Assembly (NCBI GenBank): GCA_963702305.1
Contig: CAVPBX010000006.1
Span: 124,001-188,000, forward strand
Direction of reading: 5' to 3'
DNA from: PALSA-693 sp963702305
Lineage (GTDB): Bacteria; Actinomycetota; Acidimicrobiia; Acidimicrobiales; Palsa-688
Length of the DNA stretch: 64,000 nucleotides
In this document: piece after piece, positions 8,175 to 15,139 of the stretch
Layout: every line of letters starts with the position of its first letter
How positions within the stretch are numbered: position 1 is the stretch's first letter
The notes under the pieces: generated by a model
What the model was told of the DNA's origin: nothing
Seen by the model: only the letters and a program-made list of their open reading frames with translations
Databases searched by the model: none
Position numbers and translations under genes: made by a program

Positions 8175-9350
8175 TCAGCGCTCGATCAGGGTGCCGGTCC
8201 CGAGCCCGCCGCCGCAGCACATGCTGACCAGGGCTCGCCGCCCGCCCGTGCGCTCCAGTTCGTGGAGAGCCTTGGTGAGCAGGATCACGCCCGTGCCTCC
8301 GAGGGGGTGGCCGAGGGCGATGGCCCCGCCGTTGGGATTGACTCGGGCCGGGTCGGGCTGGACCTCCTGCTCCCATGCGAGCACCACCGAGGCGAAGGCC
8401 TCGTTGATCTCGAACACGTCGATGTCGCCGATTTCGATCCCGGCCCGGGCCAGGAGCAGGTTGGTGGCGTCGATAGGGCCGGTGAGCATCAGGACCGGAT
8501 CGACTCCGACCAGGCAGTGGTGGGCCACCCGGGCCCTTGGGGTCAGACCCAGGGCCGCGGCGCGGGCCGAAGTCATCATGAGGACGGCGGCGGCGCCGTC
8601 GGAGATCTGGGATGACGTCCCCGCCGTATGCACCCCGTCCGGGCGGCCGACCGGCTTGAGGCTGGCCAGCGCCTCGATGGTGGTGTCGCGCAGCCCTTCG
8701 TCACGCCCGAACGAGACGGTCGCACCCGTCGGTTTGCCTTCGTCGTCGAGGATCGGGGCGTCGACGGGGGTGATCTGAGTATCGAAGCGTCCCTCGGCCC
8801 AGGCCTGGGCCGCCAGCTGCTGGGACCGCAGTCCGAAGGCGTCGGTGTCCTGGCGGGTGATGCCCCATTTGTCGGCGATGCGCTCGGCGCCCTCGAACTG
8901 CGAGGTGAACTCGTACCGACCGAAGTAGGTCTTGGGGATGGGCACGCCGAGGCCGAGTTTCTTCGACGAGTTGGACCCGATCGGGATGCGCGTCATGGAC
9001 TCGACACCGGCGGCCACCGCCACGTCCACCGCGCCAGAGGCCACCAGGCTGGCCGCCAGATTGGCGGCCTGCTGGCTCGACCCGCACTGGCTGTCCACGG
9101 TGGTGGCCGCCGTGCTGAGGGGAAGGCCGGCGGCCAACCAGGCGGTGCGGCCGATGTTGAACGACTGCTCGCCCACCTGGGACACACACCCCGACACCAG
9201 TTGGCCCACCTCGGTCGGGTCGATCCCGGTGCGCTCGATCAGGGCCGTGAGGGCCGTCCCGAGCAGGTCGGCGGGGTGCACGGTGGAGAGGGCGCCGTTG
9301 CGCCGTCCGACCGGGGTGCGGACCGCGTCGATGATCACCACATCAGGCAT
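8175..9350 (-). CDS. Thiolase (acetyl-CoA acetyltransferase / 3-ketoacyl-CoA thiolase, steroid-type)
   Basis: The 391-residue thiolase has the nucleophilic Cys 89 in VDSQCGSSQQA, the HPLGGTG histidine motif and the C-terminal second cysteine in SMCCGGGLGTG. The DSQCGSSQQA block resembles the actinobacterial lipid and steroid-degradation thiolases (FadA5/FadA6-like) more than biosynthetic acetoacetyl-CoA thiolases. Likely reaction: CoA-dependent cleavage of a 3-ketoacyl-CoA in the cytoplasm. TAGCAT at 9357-9362 (complement) lies 6 bases before the ATG, so the mRNA is probably leaderless. It is the promoter-proximal gene of a two-gene unit with the ChbG-like protein. Confidence 0.9.
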   Translation of the reverse strand: MPDVVIIDAVRTPVGRRNGALSTVHPADLLGTALTALIERTGIDPTEVGQLVSGCVSQVGEQSFNIGRTAWLAAGLPLSTAATTVDSQCGSSQQAANLAASLVASGAVDVAVAAGVESMTRIPIGSNSSKKLGLGVPIPKTYFGRYEFTSQFEGAERIADKWGITRQDTDAFGLRSQQLAAQAWAEGRFDTQITPVDAPILDDEGKPTGATVSFGRDEGLRDTTIEALASLKPVGRPDGVHTAGTSSQISDGAAAVLMMTSARAAALGLTPRARVAHHCLVGVDPVLMLTGPIDATNLLLARAGIEIGDIDVFEINEAFASVVLAWEQEVQPDPARVNPNGGAIALGHPLGGTGVILLTKALHELERTGGRRALVSMCCGGGLGTGTLIER

Positions 9351-9356
9351 GCGGTG

Positions 9357-9362
9357 ATGCTA
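9357..9362 (-). promoter_or_regulatory. -10 box of the thiolase gene
   Basis: TAGCAT on the minus strand, 6 bases before the ATG at 9350, with no room for a ribosome binding site. This is the commonest form of the box seen before leaderless-looking genes in this window. Confidence 0.55.
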
Positions 9363-9374
9363 CCCCGGGGTTCG

Positions 9375-10361
9375 CTATGCGACCGGGGGGCGCGGCGGTT
9401 GCGACGCCTGCGCCGCACGCGGCGACAGCTCCCGCACGGCCTGGCGCAGATCGAGCCCCAAGGGGATGACGGCCAAGGCGGGCGTGGTCACCCCGTTGTC
9501 GAGGTACCGCTGGATGTGGGCGCGGACGGCGGCGGGGGAGCCGTGCAGGACCAGGTCGTCGACGACCTCGTCGGGGATGGCGGCCAGCGCAGCCTTGCGG
9601 TCACCGGCCTTCCATGCCGTCCACATCCCCTCGAGGAGCGGGCCCCGCCCTAACCAGTCGTGGAAGGCCGCGTAGACCGGCACGTTGAGATAGGCCGCGA
9701 TCATGCGGCGGCCCACCATGCGAACGGTGTCGGCGTCCTCCGAAGGGCACACGAAGATGCGGGCCACGATCTCCTTGCCCGCTCCCACCTCGGCCACCAC
9801 GGTGGTCACATCGTCGGCGCTCAGCCAGTTGATGATGGCGCCGTCCCCCTCGCGCCCAGCCAGGCGCAACATCCCCGGGCGCAGGGCCGCCACCAGGATC
9901 GGCGGTACCACCGCCGGCGGCCGACCCAACCGGAAGCCTTTGACGGCGAAGGTGTCGTAGGTGGCGTCGACCTTGTCGCCAGTGAGCGCCTGGCGCAAGA
10001 AGCGGACGACGTCCCGGGTGCGCTGGTAGGGCCGCTCGAACGGAATACCGTTCCACCGCTCCACGATCACGTCGGACGACGTGCCCACGCCGACGGCGAA
10101 CCGCCCGGGCGCCGCTTCGGCCATGGCCGCCACGCTCTGGGCCAGCAGGGCCGGCCCCCGGGTGTAGGCCGGCACGATGGCCGTGCCCAGCCGCAATTGC
10201 GGGGCCCACGCCGCGGCCAACGCCAGTGGGGTGAACGCGTCCGTGCCGTCCGCTTCCGAGGACCAGGCGTCGGTGTAGCCGAGGGCGACGAGCTCCTCGT
10301 ACCAGTCGCGGTGGTCGGCCAGGGGGACGCCGTCGAAGGGGACCGTCATGCCGTAACCCAT
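9375..10361 (-). CDS. LLM-class (F420-dependent type) oxidoreductase
   Basis: The 328-residue protein has the bacterial luciferase-like TIM-barrel fold used in actinomycetes by F420-dependent oxidoreductases. It begins MGYGMTVPFDGVPLADHRDWYEEL, with the conserved TDAWSSEADGTDAFTPLA and the cofactor-binding GRFAVGVGTSSDVIVERWNG block. Open frame continues further upstream, but ATG 10361 matches family N-termini and is preceded at 8 bases by TAGCAT (10370-10375, complement). Substrate and whether F420 or FMN is used cannot be read from sequence. It lies 11 bases downstream of the small gene behind the LexA-like box, so it may be read in part from that promoter. Confidence 0.88.
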   Translation of the reverse strand: MGYGMTVPFDGVPLADHRDWYEELVALGYTDAWSSEADGTDAFTPLALAAAWAPQLRLGTAIVPAYTRGPALLAQSVAAMAEAAPGRFAVGVGTSSDVIVERWNGIPFERPYQRTRDVVRFLRQALTGDKVDATYDTFAVKGFRLGRPPAVVPPILVAALRPGMLRLAGREGDGAIINWLSADDVTTVVAEVGAGKEIVARIFVCPSEDADTVRMVGRRMIAAYLNVPVYAAFHDWLGRGPLLEGMWTAWKAGDRKAALAAIPDEVVDDLVLHGSPAAVRAHIQRYLDNGVTTPALAVIPLGLDLRQAVRELSPRAAQASQPPRPPVA

Positions 10362-10369
10362 GGCCGGCG

Positions 10370-10375
10370 ATGCTA
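10370..10375 (-). promoter_or_regulatory. -10 box of the LLM oxidoreductase gene
   Basis: TAGCAT on the minus strand, 8 bases before the ATG at 10361. It overlaps the stop region of the upstream small gene. Confidence 0.5.
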
Positions 10376-10570
10376 GGCCGCGGATCGCCGCATGGCTTCG
10401 GCCAGGATCCGGCGGGCTTCGGCGACGCCCCGCCGGCCGGTCTCTCGGGTGTGTTGGTCGAGCCGCCAGTCGTCCTTGTCCGACTCGAGGAGCAGCGCCA
10501 ATTGCGTGGCCATGGGATCCATGATCGCAGGGGGGTGTGACGGCTTCCCTGGCTGAGTGGTCTGGGTCAT
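10373..10570 (-). CDS. Small protein, possibly SOS-regulated
   Basis: A 65-residue protein I do not recognise: MTQTTQPGKPSHPPAIMDPM, then an acidic to basic helical stretch (ATQLALLLESDKDDWRLDQHTRETGRRGVAEARRILAEAMRRSAA). No membrane segment or cysteine. Unlike most host genes here it has a textbook ribosome binding site, GGAGGTG on the minus strand (10574-10580), before ATG 10570. A LexA-like palindrome lies 28 bases upstream of the start (10598-10613), so a DNA-damage role is a reasonable guess. It precedes the LLM oxidoreductase gene. Confidence 0.65.
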   Translation of the reverse strand: MTQTTQPGKPSHPPAIMDPMATQLALLLESDKDDWRLDQHTRETGRRGVAEARRILAEAMRRSAA

Positions 10571-10597
10571 CCGGCACCTCCAAGACGAGGCAAGTGG

Positions 10598-10613
10598 TCG
10601 AACACCTGTTCGC
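10598..10613 (-). promoter_or_regulatory. LexA (SOS) box candidate
   Basis: TCGAACACCTGTTCGC matches the actinobacterial SOS box TCGAAC-N4-GTTCGA at 11 of 12 defined positions. It lies upstream of the 65-residue gene in the promoter position. I found no other site this good in the window. Confidence 0.6.
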
Positions 10614-10749
10614 AGCCTATCGCAGCCGGTGGCGTTTTGGCACGAACATCCGCGGGCTGACCGAGGTGGGACGCTGGCTGTTGGAGGTCCGCGACCCGCC
10701 GACCACCTTTCAGGAGCTATAAGGATACTTCATAGCCTTTCGCGCGGGC

Positions 10750-10826
10750 GTCTTTGGACAATTCTGAGCCTTCGGGGCGTACGCGACACGGCATGTCGCG
10801 TACGTCCCGAAGACGCCGGATGTGCC
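10750..10826 (+). repeat. 77-nt palindromic element, copy 1
   Basis: The element starts with GTCTTTGG, then 12 bases, then a 19-bp hairpin stem (10770-10788/10794-10812, one G-T pair, 5-base loop), then a CCGG-containing tail. A colinear 77-nt relative lies in opposite orientation at 44442-44518; the two agree at 53 of 77 positions and show two compensatory base-pair changes in the stem. It occupies the otherwise empty 300-bp gap (10571-10870) between the acylphosphatase 3' end and the small SOS-box gene. There is no T-tract, so it is not a classical terminator. It resembles REP-type or structured-RNA repeats. Confidence 0.75.
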
Positions 10827-10870
10827 AACCTCGTCACCGGGCGGTTGCCCCACCGGCCCCACACCAGGCG

Positions 10871-11155
10871 CTATCGCACCGAGAACCCCGCCAGCCCCTC
10901 GGGCGGCTCCGCCACGACCTCGACGCTGGCCACGTCCGCGCCCGGCGGTCCCGACCGGCACCAGTTGACCACGGCGCTGACCGCGGCCTCGCCGCCCTCG
11001 AAAACCGCCTCGACCCGGCCATCGGCCCGGTTGCGCACCCAGCCGGCGACGCCCCGTTCCGTCGCCTGCCGGCGGCAGGTCTCCCGAAACCACACCCCCT
11101 GCACCCGTCCGCTGATCCACACGTGGCGCCGGATCGTCGGGTTGCCGGTGGCCAC
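10871..11155 (-). CDS. acyP: Acylphosphatase
   Basis: A 94-residue acylphosphatase, which hydrolyses acyl phosphates such as carbamoyl or 1,3-bisphosphoglycerate. HVWISGRVQGVWFRE contains the phosphate-binding loop with the catalytic arginine, and GWVRNRADGRVEAVFEG carries the catalytic asparagine; both are intact. The GTG start at 11155 follows a TACGTT box by 6 bases (11162-11167, complement). It is the last gene of the minus-strand operon that begins with the hydrolase at 14653. Its 3' side faces palindromic element copy 1. Confidence 0.93.
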   Translation of the reverse strand: MATGNPTIRRHVWISGRVQGVWFRETCRRQATERGVAGWVRNRADGRVEAVFEGGEAAVSAVVNWCRSGPPGADVASVEVVAEPPEGLAGFSVR

Positions 11156-11170
11156 CAGCGGAACGTACTG

Positions 11171-11413
11171 CTACAGCAACCGGAGCTGCTCGTGGCGGGC
11201 GGCCCGGGCCACGAGGGGCTCCCATCCGCGGGCGCCGCGGGGCCCGGCGCACCCGACTTCGAGGCGTTCCACCGCCAGACTGCGGGCCCGGCCCCGGTGA
11301 TCGGTGACACCGACGCTCCCGTCCCGCTCGCGTCGGGTGACCACCCCCTCCTGCCACCGGCCGGCCGGAGTGGGCCGCCACCGCACCGTCTCGCCCGGGG
11401 TCAGGCCGAGCAC
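11171..11413 (-). CDS. Small protein with a C-terminal clamp-binding-like peptide
   Basis: The 80-residue product reads as a small beta-rich domain (GLTPGETVRWRPTPAGRWQE, GVVTRRERDGSVGVTDHRGR) and ends in ARHEQLRLL. I recall similar short actinobacterial proteins but cannot name a family. The last residues QLRLL resemble the beta-sliding-clamp peptide QLxLF, so contact with DnaN is a speculation. The start is uncertain: GTG 11413 is used; TTG 11512 would add a Pro/Ala/Gly-rich leader (PAGSGPAGGGPAG). It lies between the DsbA-like gene and acyP in the same operon. Confidence 0.6.
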   Translation of the reverse strand: MLGLTPGETVRWRPTPAGRWQEGVVTRRERDGSVGVTDHRGRARSLAVERLEVGCAGPRGARGWEPLVARAARHEQLRLL

Positions 11414-11535
11414 GGCCAGTCCCGCCGGCCCGCCGCCGGCTGGCCCGCTGCCCGCCGGCCCGCCGCCGGCGCCATTGGCCGCGTCAGACGGAGATGGCGG
11501 GCGGCGGCGCAAATCGGTATCGGTCCGGGTCCCGC

Positions 11536-12138
11536 TCAGCGCGGGACGGATGTGTACTTGAACTCGTTGAGCTCGGGCCAGCTGTCGATCAGGTCGAGCA
11601 CCCGGTTGATGGTGCTGGTCGCCTGTTTGGCGTCGTCGCCCGGGCGGTCGAGGAGCCGCACGAAGACGGCCCGGTCGCTCATGATGAAGGTAGGTACACC
11701 GAACACCGAGAGCCGGTCGGCGGCGTCCGTGTGCTCGGCTTTGACCGCCTCGAGTGGCCACCCGGCGTCGATCTGGCTGAGCACCTCGGCGGCGTCCACG
11801 CCGGCGCCATCGAGCACCTTGGCCAGCACGTCGCGGTCGCGCAGATCAAGGGCCAGATCGTGGCGGGCGGCGAAAAGGGCCCGATGGACCGGGTAAAACT
11901 GCTGGGGCAGGCGGTCACGAATCACCACGCCGGCCAGGTTGGCCAGCAGGCCGGGGTAGCGATCCGGCTCGTCCCATACCGGCGGTTGGCCCTCCTCGAC
12001 GTGCGCCTGGTCCAGTGAGAACGCCAGGAAGCGGACGTCCCAGTCCGCGCCCGCTTCGAGCGCGGTCAGCAGGTGCTCGTGGGCGTTACGGGCGAACGGG
12101 CAGCGGTAGTCCCAGGTCACGGCGAAAGCGGTGGTCAT
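11536..12138 (-). CDS. DsbA/FrnE-family thioredoxin-fold oxidoreductase
   Basis: The 200-residue thioredoxin-fold protein of the DsbA/FrnE type begins MTTAFAVTWDYRCPFARNAH, where CPFA is the active-site turn: only the first cysteine of the usual CxxC is present. The cis-proline loop is FGVPTF. A single-Cys site suggests a mycothiol- or glutathione-transferase-like or nitroreductase-like activity rather than disulfide formation, but this is inference. There is no signal peptide, so it is cytoplasmic. ATG 12138 lies 7 bases after the PAP2 gene stop, so it is co-transcribed with it. Confidence 0.85.
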   Translation of the reverse strand: MTTAFAVTWDYRCPFARNAHEHLLTALEAGADWDVRFLAFSLDQAHVEEGQPPVWDEPDRYPGLLANLAGVVIRDRLPQQFYPVHRALFAARHDLALDLRDRDVLAKVLDGAGVDAAEVLSQIDAGWPLEAVKAEHTDAADRLSVFGVPTFIMSDRAVFVRLLDRPGDDAKQATSTINRVLDLIDSWPELNEFKYTSVPR

Positions 12139-12145
12139 ACCGTGT

Positions 12146-12799
12146 TCAACCCCCGCCGGCCAACGACGATTCCTCGCCCGCCTCGTCGCCCCCGCCGCCA
12201 ACGCCCGCGCCCCGGCTGCCGCCGCGGGCCGCCCGGCTGCCCACCGGCACCAGATGGCGCGTCAGCTCGCCCAGGACGATGCCGATGGCCATCCCCCCGA
12301 TCACGTCCGAGGCATGGTGGATCTTGACATGGACGCGGCTGGCGGCCACCACCACGGCGACGGCGTAGTACAGCGGCCAGAGCCCGTCGTCGTCGCGCAG
12401 AAGAGCGGCGCCGAAGAAGGCCGCCGTGGCGTGGCCGCTGGGGAAGCTGCTGGTCCGGGGCTGCCGCAGGGCGATGGGGCGCGGGCCGAGATGGACCGGG
12501 CGAGTGCGGCGGAACATCCACTTCACCGGCCCGTTGACCAGCGCCGACTCGATCCCCAGCCCGGCTGAGGCTCGGAGGAGAGCCCGTCGCCAGCCCGGCC
12601 GCCGATGGGCCGCCTGCAACAGGGCCAGGGCCAGCCAGACGATTCCGTGGTCCCCGACGGCCGTGGCCGTGTACATCAGCCGGTCGATCGCCGGCCGGCC
12701 GCGCAGGTGGGCGTCGAACCACTCATCGACGATCGCGTCGAGGCGGTCGACCCCCGGCGGGATGGGCACCGTCGGAGGTCGCCAGCGCGACGACGTCAT
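12146..12799 (-). CDS. PAP2-family phosphatase, membrane-bound
   Basis: The 217-residue type 2 phosphatidic acid phosphatase has all three catalytic motifs in order: KWMFRRTRP (KX6RP), PSGH in SSFPSGHATAAFF, and SRVHVKIHHASD (SRX5HX3D). Hydrophobic segments around them (IVWLALALLQA, LWPLYYAVAVVVAAS, VIGGMAIGIVLGEL) place the site at the outer membrane face. Likely substrate: a lipid phosphate or undecaprenyl diphosphate. Its ATG overlaps the stop of the RecB-like nuclease gene (ATGA, 12796-12799), so translation is coupled. The C-terminus is Gly/Ala-rich and low complexity. Confidence 0.9.
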   Translation of the reverse strand: MTSSRWRPPTVPIPPGVDRLDAIVDEWFDAHLRGRPAIDRLMYTATAVGDHGIVWLALALLQAAHRRPGWRRALLRASAGLGIESALVNGPVKWMFRRTRPVHLGPRPIALRQPRTSSFPSGHATAAFFGAALLRDDDGLWPLYYAVAVVVAASRVHVKIHHASDVIGGMAIGIVLGELTRHLVPVGSRAARGGSRGAGVGGGGDEAGEESSLAGGG

Positions 12800-13731
12800 G
12801 CGCCGGCGGCTCCCATGCCGACAGCTCTCACGCCGACAGCTTCCATGCCGACAGCTTCCATGCCGACAGCAGCCACGCCGACAGCAGCCACGCCGACAGA
12901 AGGGTCGACGTCGACCGCCGACAGGTCTGACGAGTCGGACCGCGACGGCAACCGGGCCAGGTCCCCGCCAACCGCCGGGCAGTACTCGTGGTAGGCGCAG
13001 TGGTCGCACAGCCACCCGGGCTTCGGGCGGAAGTCCTCCCGGGCGCAGGCCTGCTCGACCGCGGCCCACACCGCGACGGTCTGCTGGCGCAGACCGCGGA
13101 ACGACTGGTCGGACGGAACGGTGGAGATGGCCACCGGCTCGCGGAGATGCAGGAGCTGGACCCGCGCCGGCCGGCGGCCGAGCACCTGCTCGCACAGGAA
13201 GGCATAGAAGTGCACGCCGCCCAACCGGGACTGCTCGTAGGCCACCGAAGGGGCCCGGCCCGTCTTGTAGTCGGTGACGATCAGCTCGCCGTCGGCGTCC
13301 AGGTCGAGCCGGTCGATGATGCCCGACAGGGTCAGCGTCCCGATCTCCACCGAGAGGCGCAGCTCGGTGCCGATGACGCGCACCTGGGCGGGGTCTTCGA
13401 GCAGGAAGTAGTTGCGGATCAAGCCGGCTGCGTCCGCCACGAACTCGTCCCGCTCGTCGCCGGCGAGGGCCAACGCCGCGTACTCAGGACCGTCGAGCAC
13501 CTCGGGGACGGCCCGGGCCAACTTGGCCAGCGCCGCGTCGACCGTACGCCCCGACGGGTCCTCCTCCCACATCAACAGTTCCAGCGCCCGGTGCACCAAG
13601 GTGCCTTTGGCGGCCGGCGCCGAGGGTGGCTCAGGCAACCGATCGATCGCGGACAGCCGGAACGCCAGGGCGCAATCCTTGAAGGAGGACACCTTCGACG
13701 GCGACAACGACCTCGGTAGGGGCAGAGCCAT
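12796..13731 (-). CDS. RecB-like PD-(D/E)XK nuclease (Cas4/AddB-type, Fe-S cluster)
   Basis: The 311-residue protein is a PDDEXK_1-type exonuclease domain: LSPSKVSSFKDCALAFRLSA at the N-terminus with the first cluster cysteine, GTLVHRALELL, the catalytic LSGIIDRLDLDADGELIVTDYKTGR (Asp ... Asp-Tyr-Lys), QLxxYAFL-like GGVHFYAFLCEQ, and the C-terminal cysteines CDHCAYHEYCP. The four cysteines would hold a 4Fe-4S cluster as in Cas4 and AddB. Stand-alone versions are common in actinobacteria, with a presumed repair role. Oddity: after the cluster the protein ends in a run of AVGVA/AVGME pentapeptides encoded by a 15-bp tandem repeat. Confidence 0.9.
   Translation of the reverse strand: MALPLPRSLSPSKVSSFKDCALAFRLSAIDRLPEPPSAPAAKGTLVHRALELLMWEEDPSGRTVDAALAKLARAVPEVLDGPEYAALALAGDERDEFVADAAGLIRNYFLLEDPAQVRVIGTELRLSVEIGTLTLSGIIDRLDLDADGELIVTDYKTGRAPSVAYEQSRLGGVHFYAFLCEQVLGRRPARVQLLHLREPVAISTVPSDQSFRGLRQQTVAVWAAVEQACAREDFRPKPGWLCDHCAYHEYCPAVGGDLARLPSRSDSSDLSAVDVDPSVGVAAVGVAAVGMEAVGMEAVGVRAVGMGAAGA
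12815..12904. repeat. 15-bp tandem repeat, six units, inside the nuclease gene
   Basis: Units begin at 12815, 12830, 12845, 12860, 12875 and 12890. The core is CGCCGACAG or TGCCGACAG, with the unit ends varying (CTTCC, CAGCC). On the minus strand it encodes the pentapeptide AVGME/AVGVA at the C-terminus of the RecB-like protein. The repeat is codon-phased, so copy-number change would keep the frame. Confidence 0.85.
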
Positions 13732-13742
13732 CGCCCATCAAA

Positions 13743-14653
13743 CTAACGAGGAGGTGCGACAACCGTGGGGGACTGGTCGCCGGCGACGGGGCCGTGCCCC
13801 GCCGCCAAGGCCTGCGCCATCACTTGGCCCACGCCCACCGGATCTTCGAACGGGCCGAAATGTGACAGGTGATCGAACCGCCGGGCGCCGCCCCTTGGCA
13901 GCCGGCGGGCCACCTCCTCGATGACCCGGTTGACGGGATCGCGGGGATCGTCGCCACCGAGGATGGCCACGGGCGGCCGGACGTCGGCCAGGTGGTCCCA
14001 GGCCCCACTGCGGGGGGCGCCCTCGTAGACCGACGCTTCGTCCTCCCGCCGGCAGGCCAGGGTCACCCCGCCCCCGGGCTCGTCGACGAAGCCGTAGGTC
14101 ACGTAGGCGTCCAGGGCGGCCGGGTCGAAGCGGTTCATCGGCGGCTTGGCCGCAAAGTTGTGCCGCGCCTCCTGCCGAGAGGCAAAGGACGCCCGCCGCT
14201 TGCGGGCCAGGTCGCTCATGGAGATGGGGGCGCCGAAGCCGTCGGGGGAGATGCGCGGGGGAACACCACCGGTTCGTAGCAGCACAGGTCCGCGAAGGTG
14301 CCGGGCCGGCGCTGCTCGGCGAGGAGCAGGATGGCGCCGCCGAGGGAATGGCCGACGCCCCGCCAGCCATCCAGGCCGAGGGCCTCCAGCACCGCGAACA
14401 GGTCGTCGACGAACACGCTCCAATCGTCGTAGCGGTCATCGGGTGCCTTGCCGGACGCGCCGTGCCCGCGGACGTCGATGGACCACACGCTGAACTGGTC
14501 GGCGAGGGCGGGCGCCAGCGGCAGCCAGCAGCGGCCGTGGAAGCCGGTGGCGTGCAGCAGCATGACCGGCGGCCCCTGACCGCCGAGCTGGTAGGTGGCG
14601 ATCTCGACCCCCCCGGCTCCCCGGACGCGCGGGCCTTCGGCGTAGAGCGACAT
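13743..14653 (-). CDS. Alpha/beta hydrolase, frameshifted in this sequence
   Basis: The N-terminal half reads MSLYAEGPRVRGAGGVEIAT, then LLHATGFHGRCW (oxyanion) and GVGHSLGGAIL (serine nucleophile elbow), up to CCYEPVVFP. The C-terminal half continues in another frame as RISPDGFGAPISMSDLARKR through GGDDPRDP and HLSHFGPFEDP, supplying the acid and histidine. The break falls on a run of five G at 14257-14261; one extra base restores a single roughly 300-residue hydrolase. TACCGT (14661-14666, complement) is 7 bases before the ATG. It heads the minus-strand operon with the RecB-like nuclease (11 bases downstream). Sequence error is more likely than pseudogene. Confidence 0.8.
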
Positions 14654-14660
14654 GGTTGCG

Positions 14661-14666
14661 ACGGTA
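14661..14666 (-). promoter_or_regulatory. -10 box of the hydrolase operon
   Basis: TACCGT on the minus strand, 7 bases before the hydrolase ATG. It faces the divergent box TACGGT at 14720-14725 of the SnoaL-like gene. Confidence 0.5.
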
Positions 14667-14719
14667 GACGATTGGGAAAAAGGGGCACCCGTCGGGGTCG
14701 CCCACGTCCCGTGAGGCGC

Positions 14720-14725
14720 TACGGT
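14720..14725 (+). promoter_or_regulatory. -10 box of the SnoaL-like gene
   Basis: TACGGT, 6 bases before the GTG at 14732, with no Shine-Dalgarno between them. Confidence 0.5.
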
Positions 14726-14731
14726 CGGGCC

Positions 14732-15133
14732 GTGCAGGCGAGCGACGGGGTCCTGGCCGCGAACCGGCGGTACTACGAAGCGTTCGAAGCCAAGGACCTC
14801 GATGCCATGTCGGATCTGTGGGAGCGCTCCGACCGGGCCATCTGCACCCATCCGGGTTGGGCCACCCTGGAGGGGTGGGGGCCGGTGGCGGCGTCGTTCT
14901 TCGCCCTGTTCCAGGGCGGGCAGCAGATCCAGTTCGTGCTGACCCGGGAGCGGGCCATGGTGACCGCGGACACGGCGTGGGTGTCGCTCGACGAGAACCT
15001 GCTCGGCGACCAGGGCGGCGTTACCGTGGCTACCATCAACATCTTCGTGCGCGGGCCGGGACCGGACGGCTGGCAGATGGTCTGCCATCACGGCTCGGTG
15101 GTCCAGGTCGGGCGCAGCCAGCTCCCGGACTGA
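14732..15133 (+). CDS. SnoaL-like / NTF2-fold protein
   Basis: The 133-residue protein has the cone-shaped NTF2/SnoaL pattern: VLAANRRYYEAFEAKDLDAMSDLW helix, ICTHPGW, WGPVAASFFALF, and terminal strands ATINIFVRGPGPDGWQMVCHHGSVV. Such domains are small ligand-binding proteins or isomerases; a DUF4440-type ketosteroid-isomerase-like role is possible but unproven. The GTG start at 14732 is supported by the TACGGT box; an in-frame GTG at 14711 would lie upstream of it. The next gene starts 7 bases after the stop. Confidence 0.8.
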   Translation: MQASDGVLAANRRYYEAFEAKDLDAMSDLWERSDRAICTHPGWATLEGWGPVAASFFALFQGGQQIQFVLTRERAMVTADTAWVSLDENLLGDQGGVTVATINIFVRGPGPDGWQMVCHHGSVVQVGRSQLPD

Positions 15134-15139
15134 CCGGCC

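Noticed and set aside
10537..10722. Plus-strand frame of 61 codons over the LexA-like box
   Set aside because: It has no ribosome binding site, overlaps the well-supported minus-strand small gene and shows no family resemblance.
12815..12904. Short repeats considered as a CRISPR-like array
   Set aside because: The 15-bp units are directly adjacent with no spacers and encode a regular pentapeptide, so this is a minisatellite. The same reasoning applies to 23960-24044 and 55605-55679.
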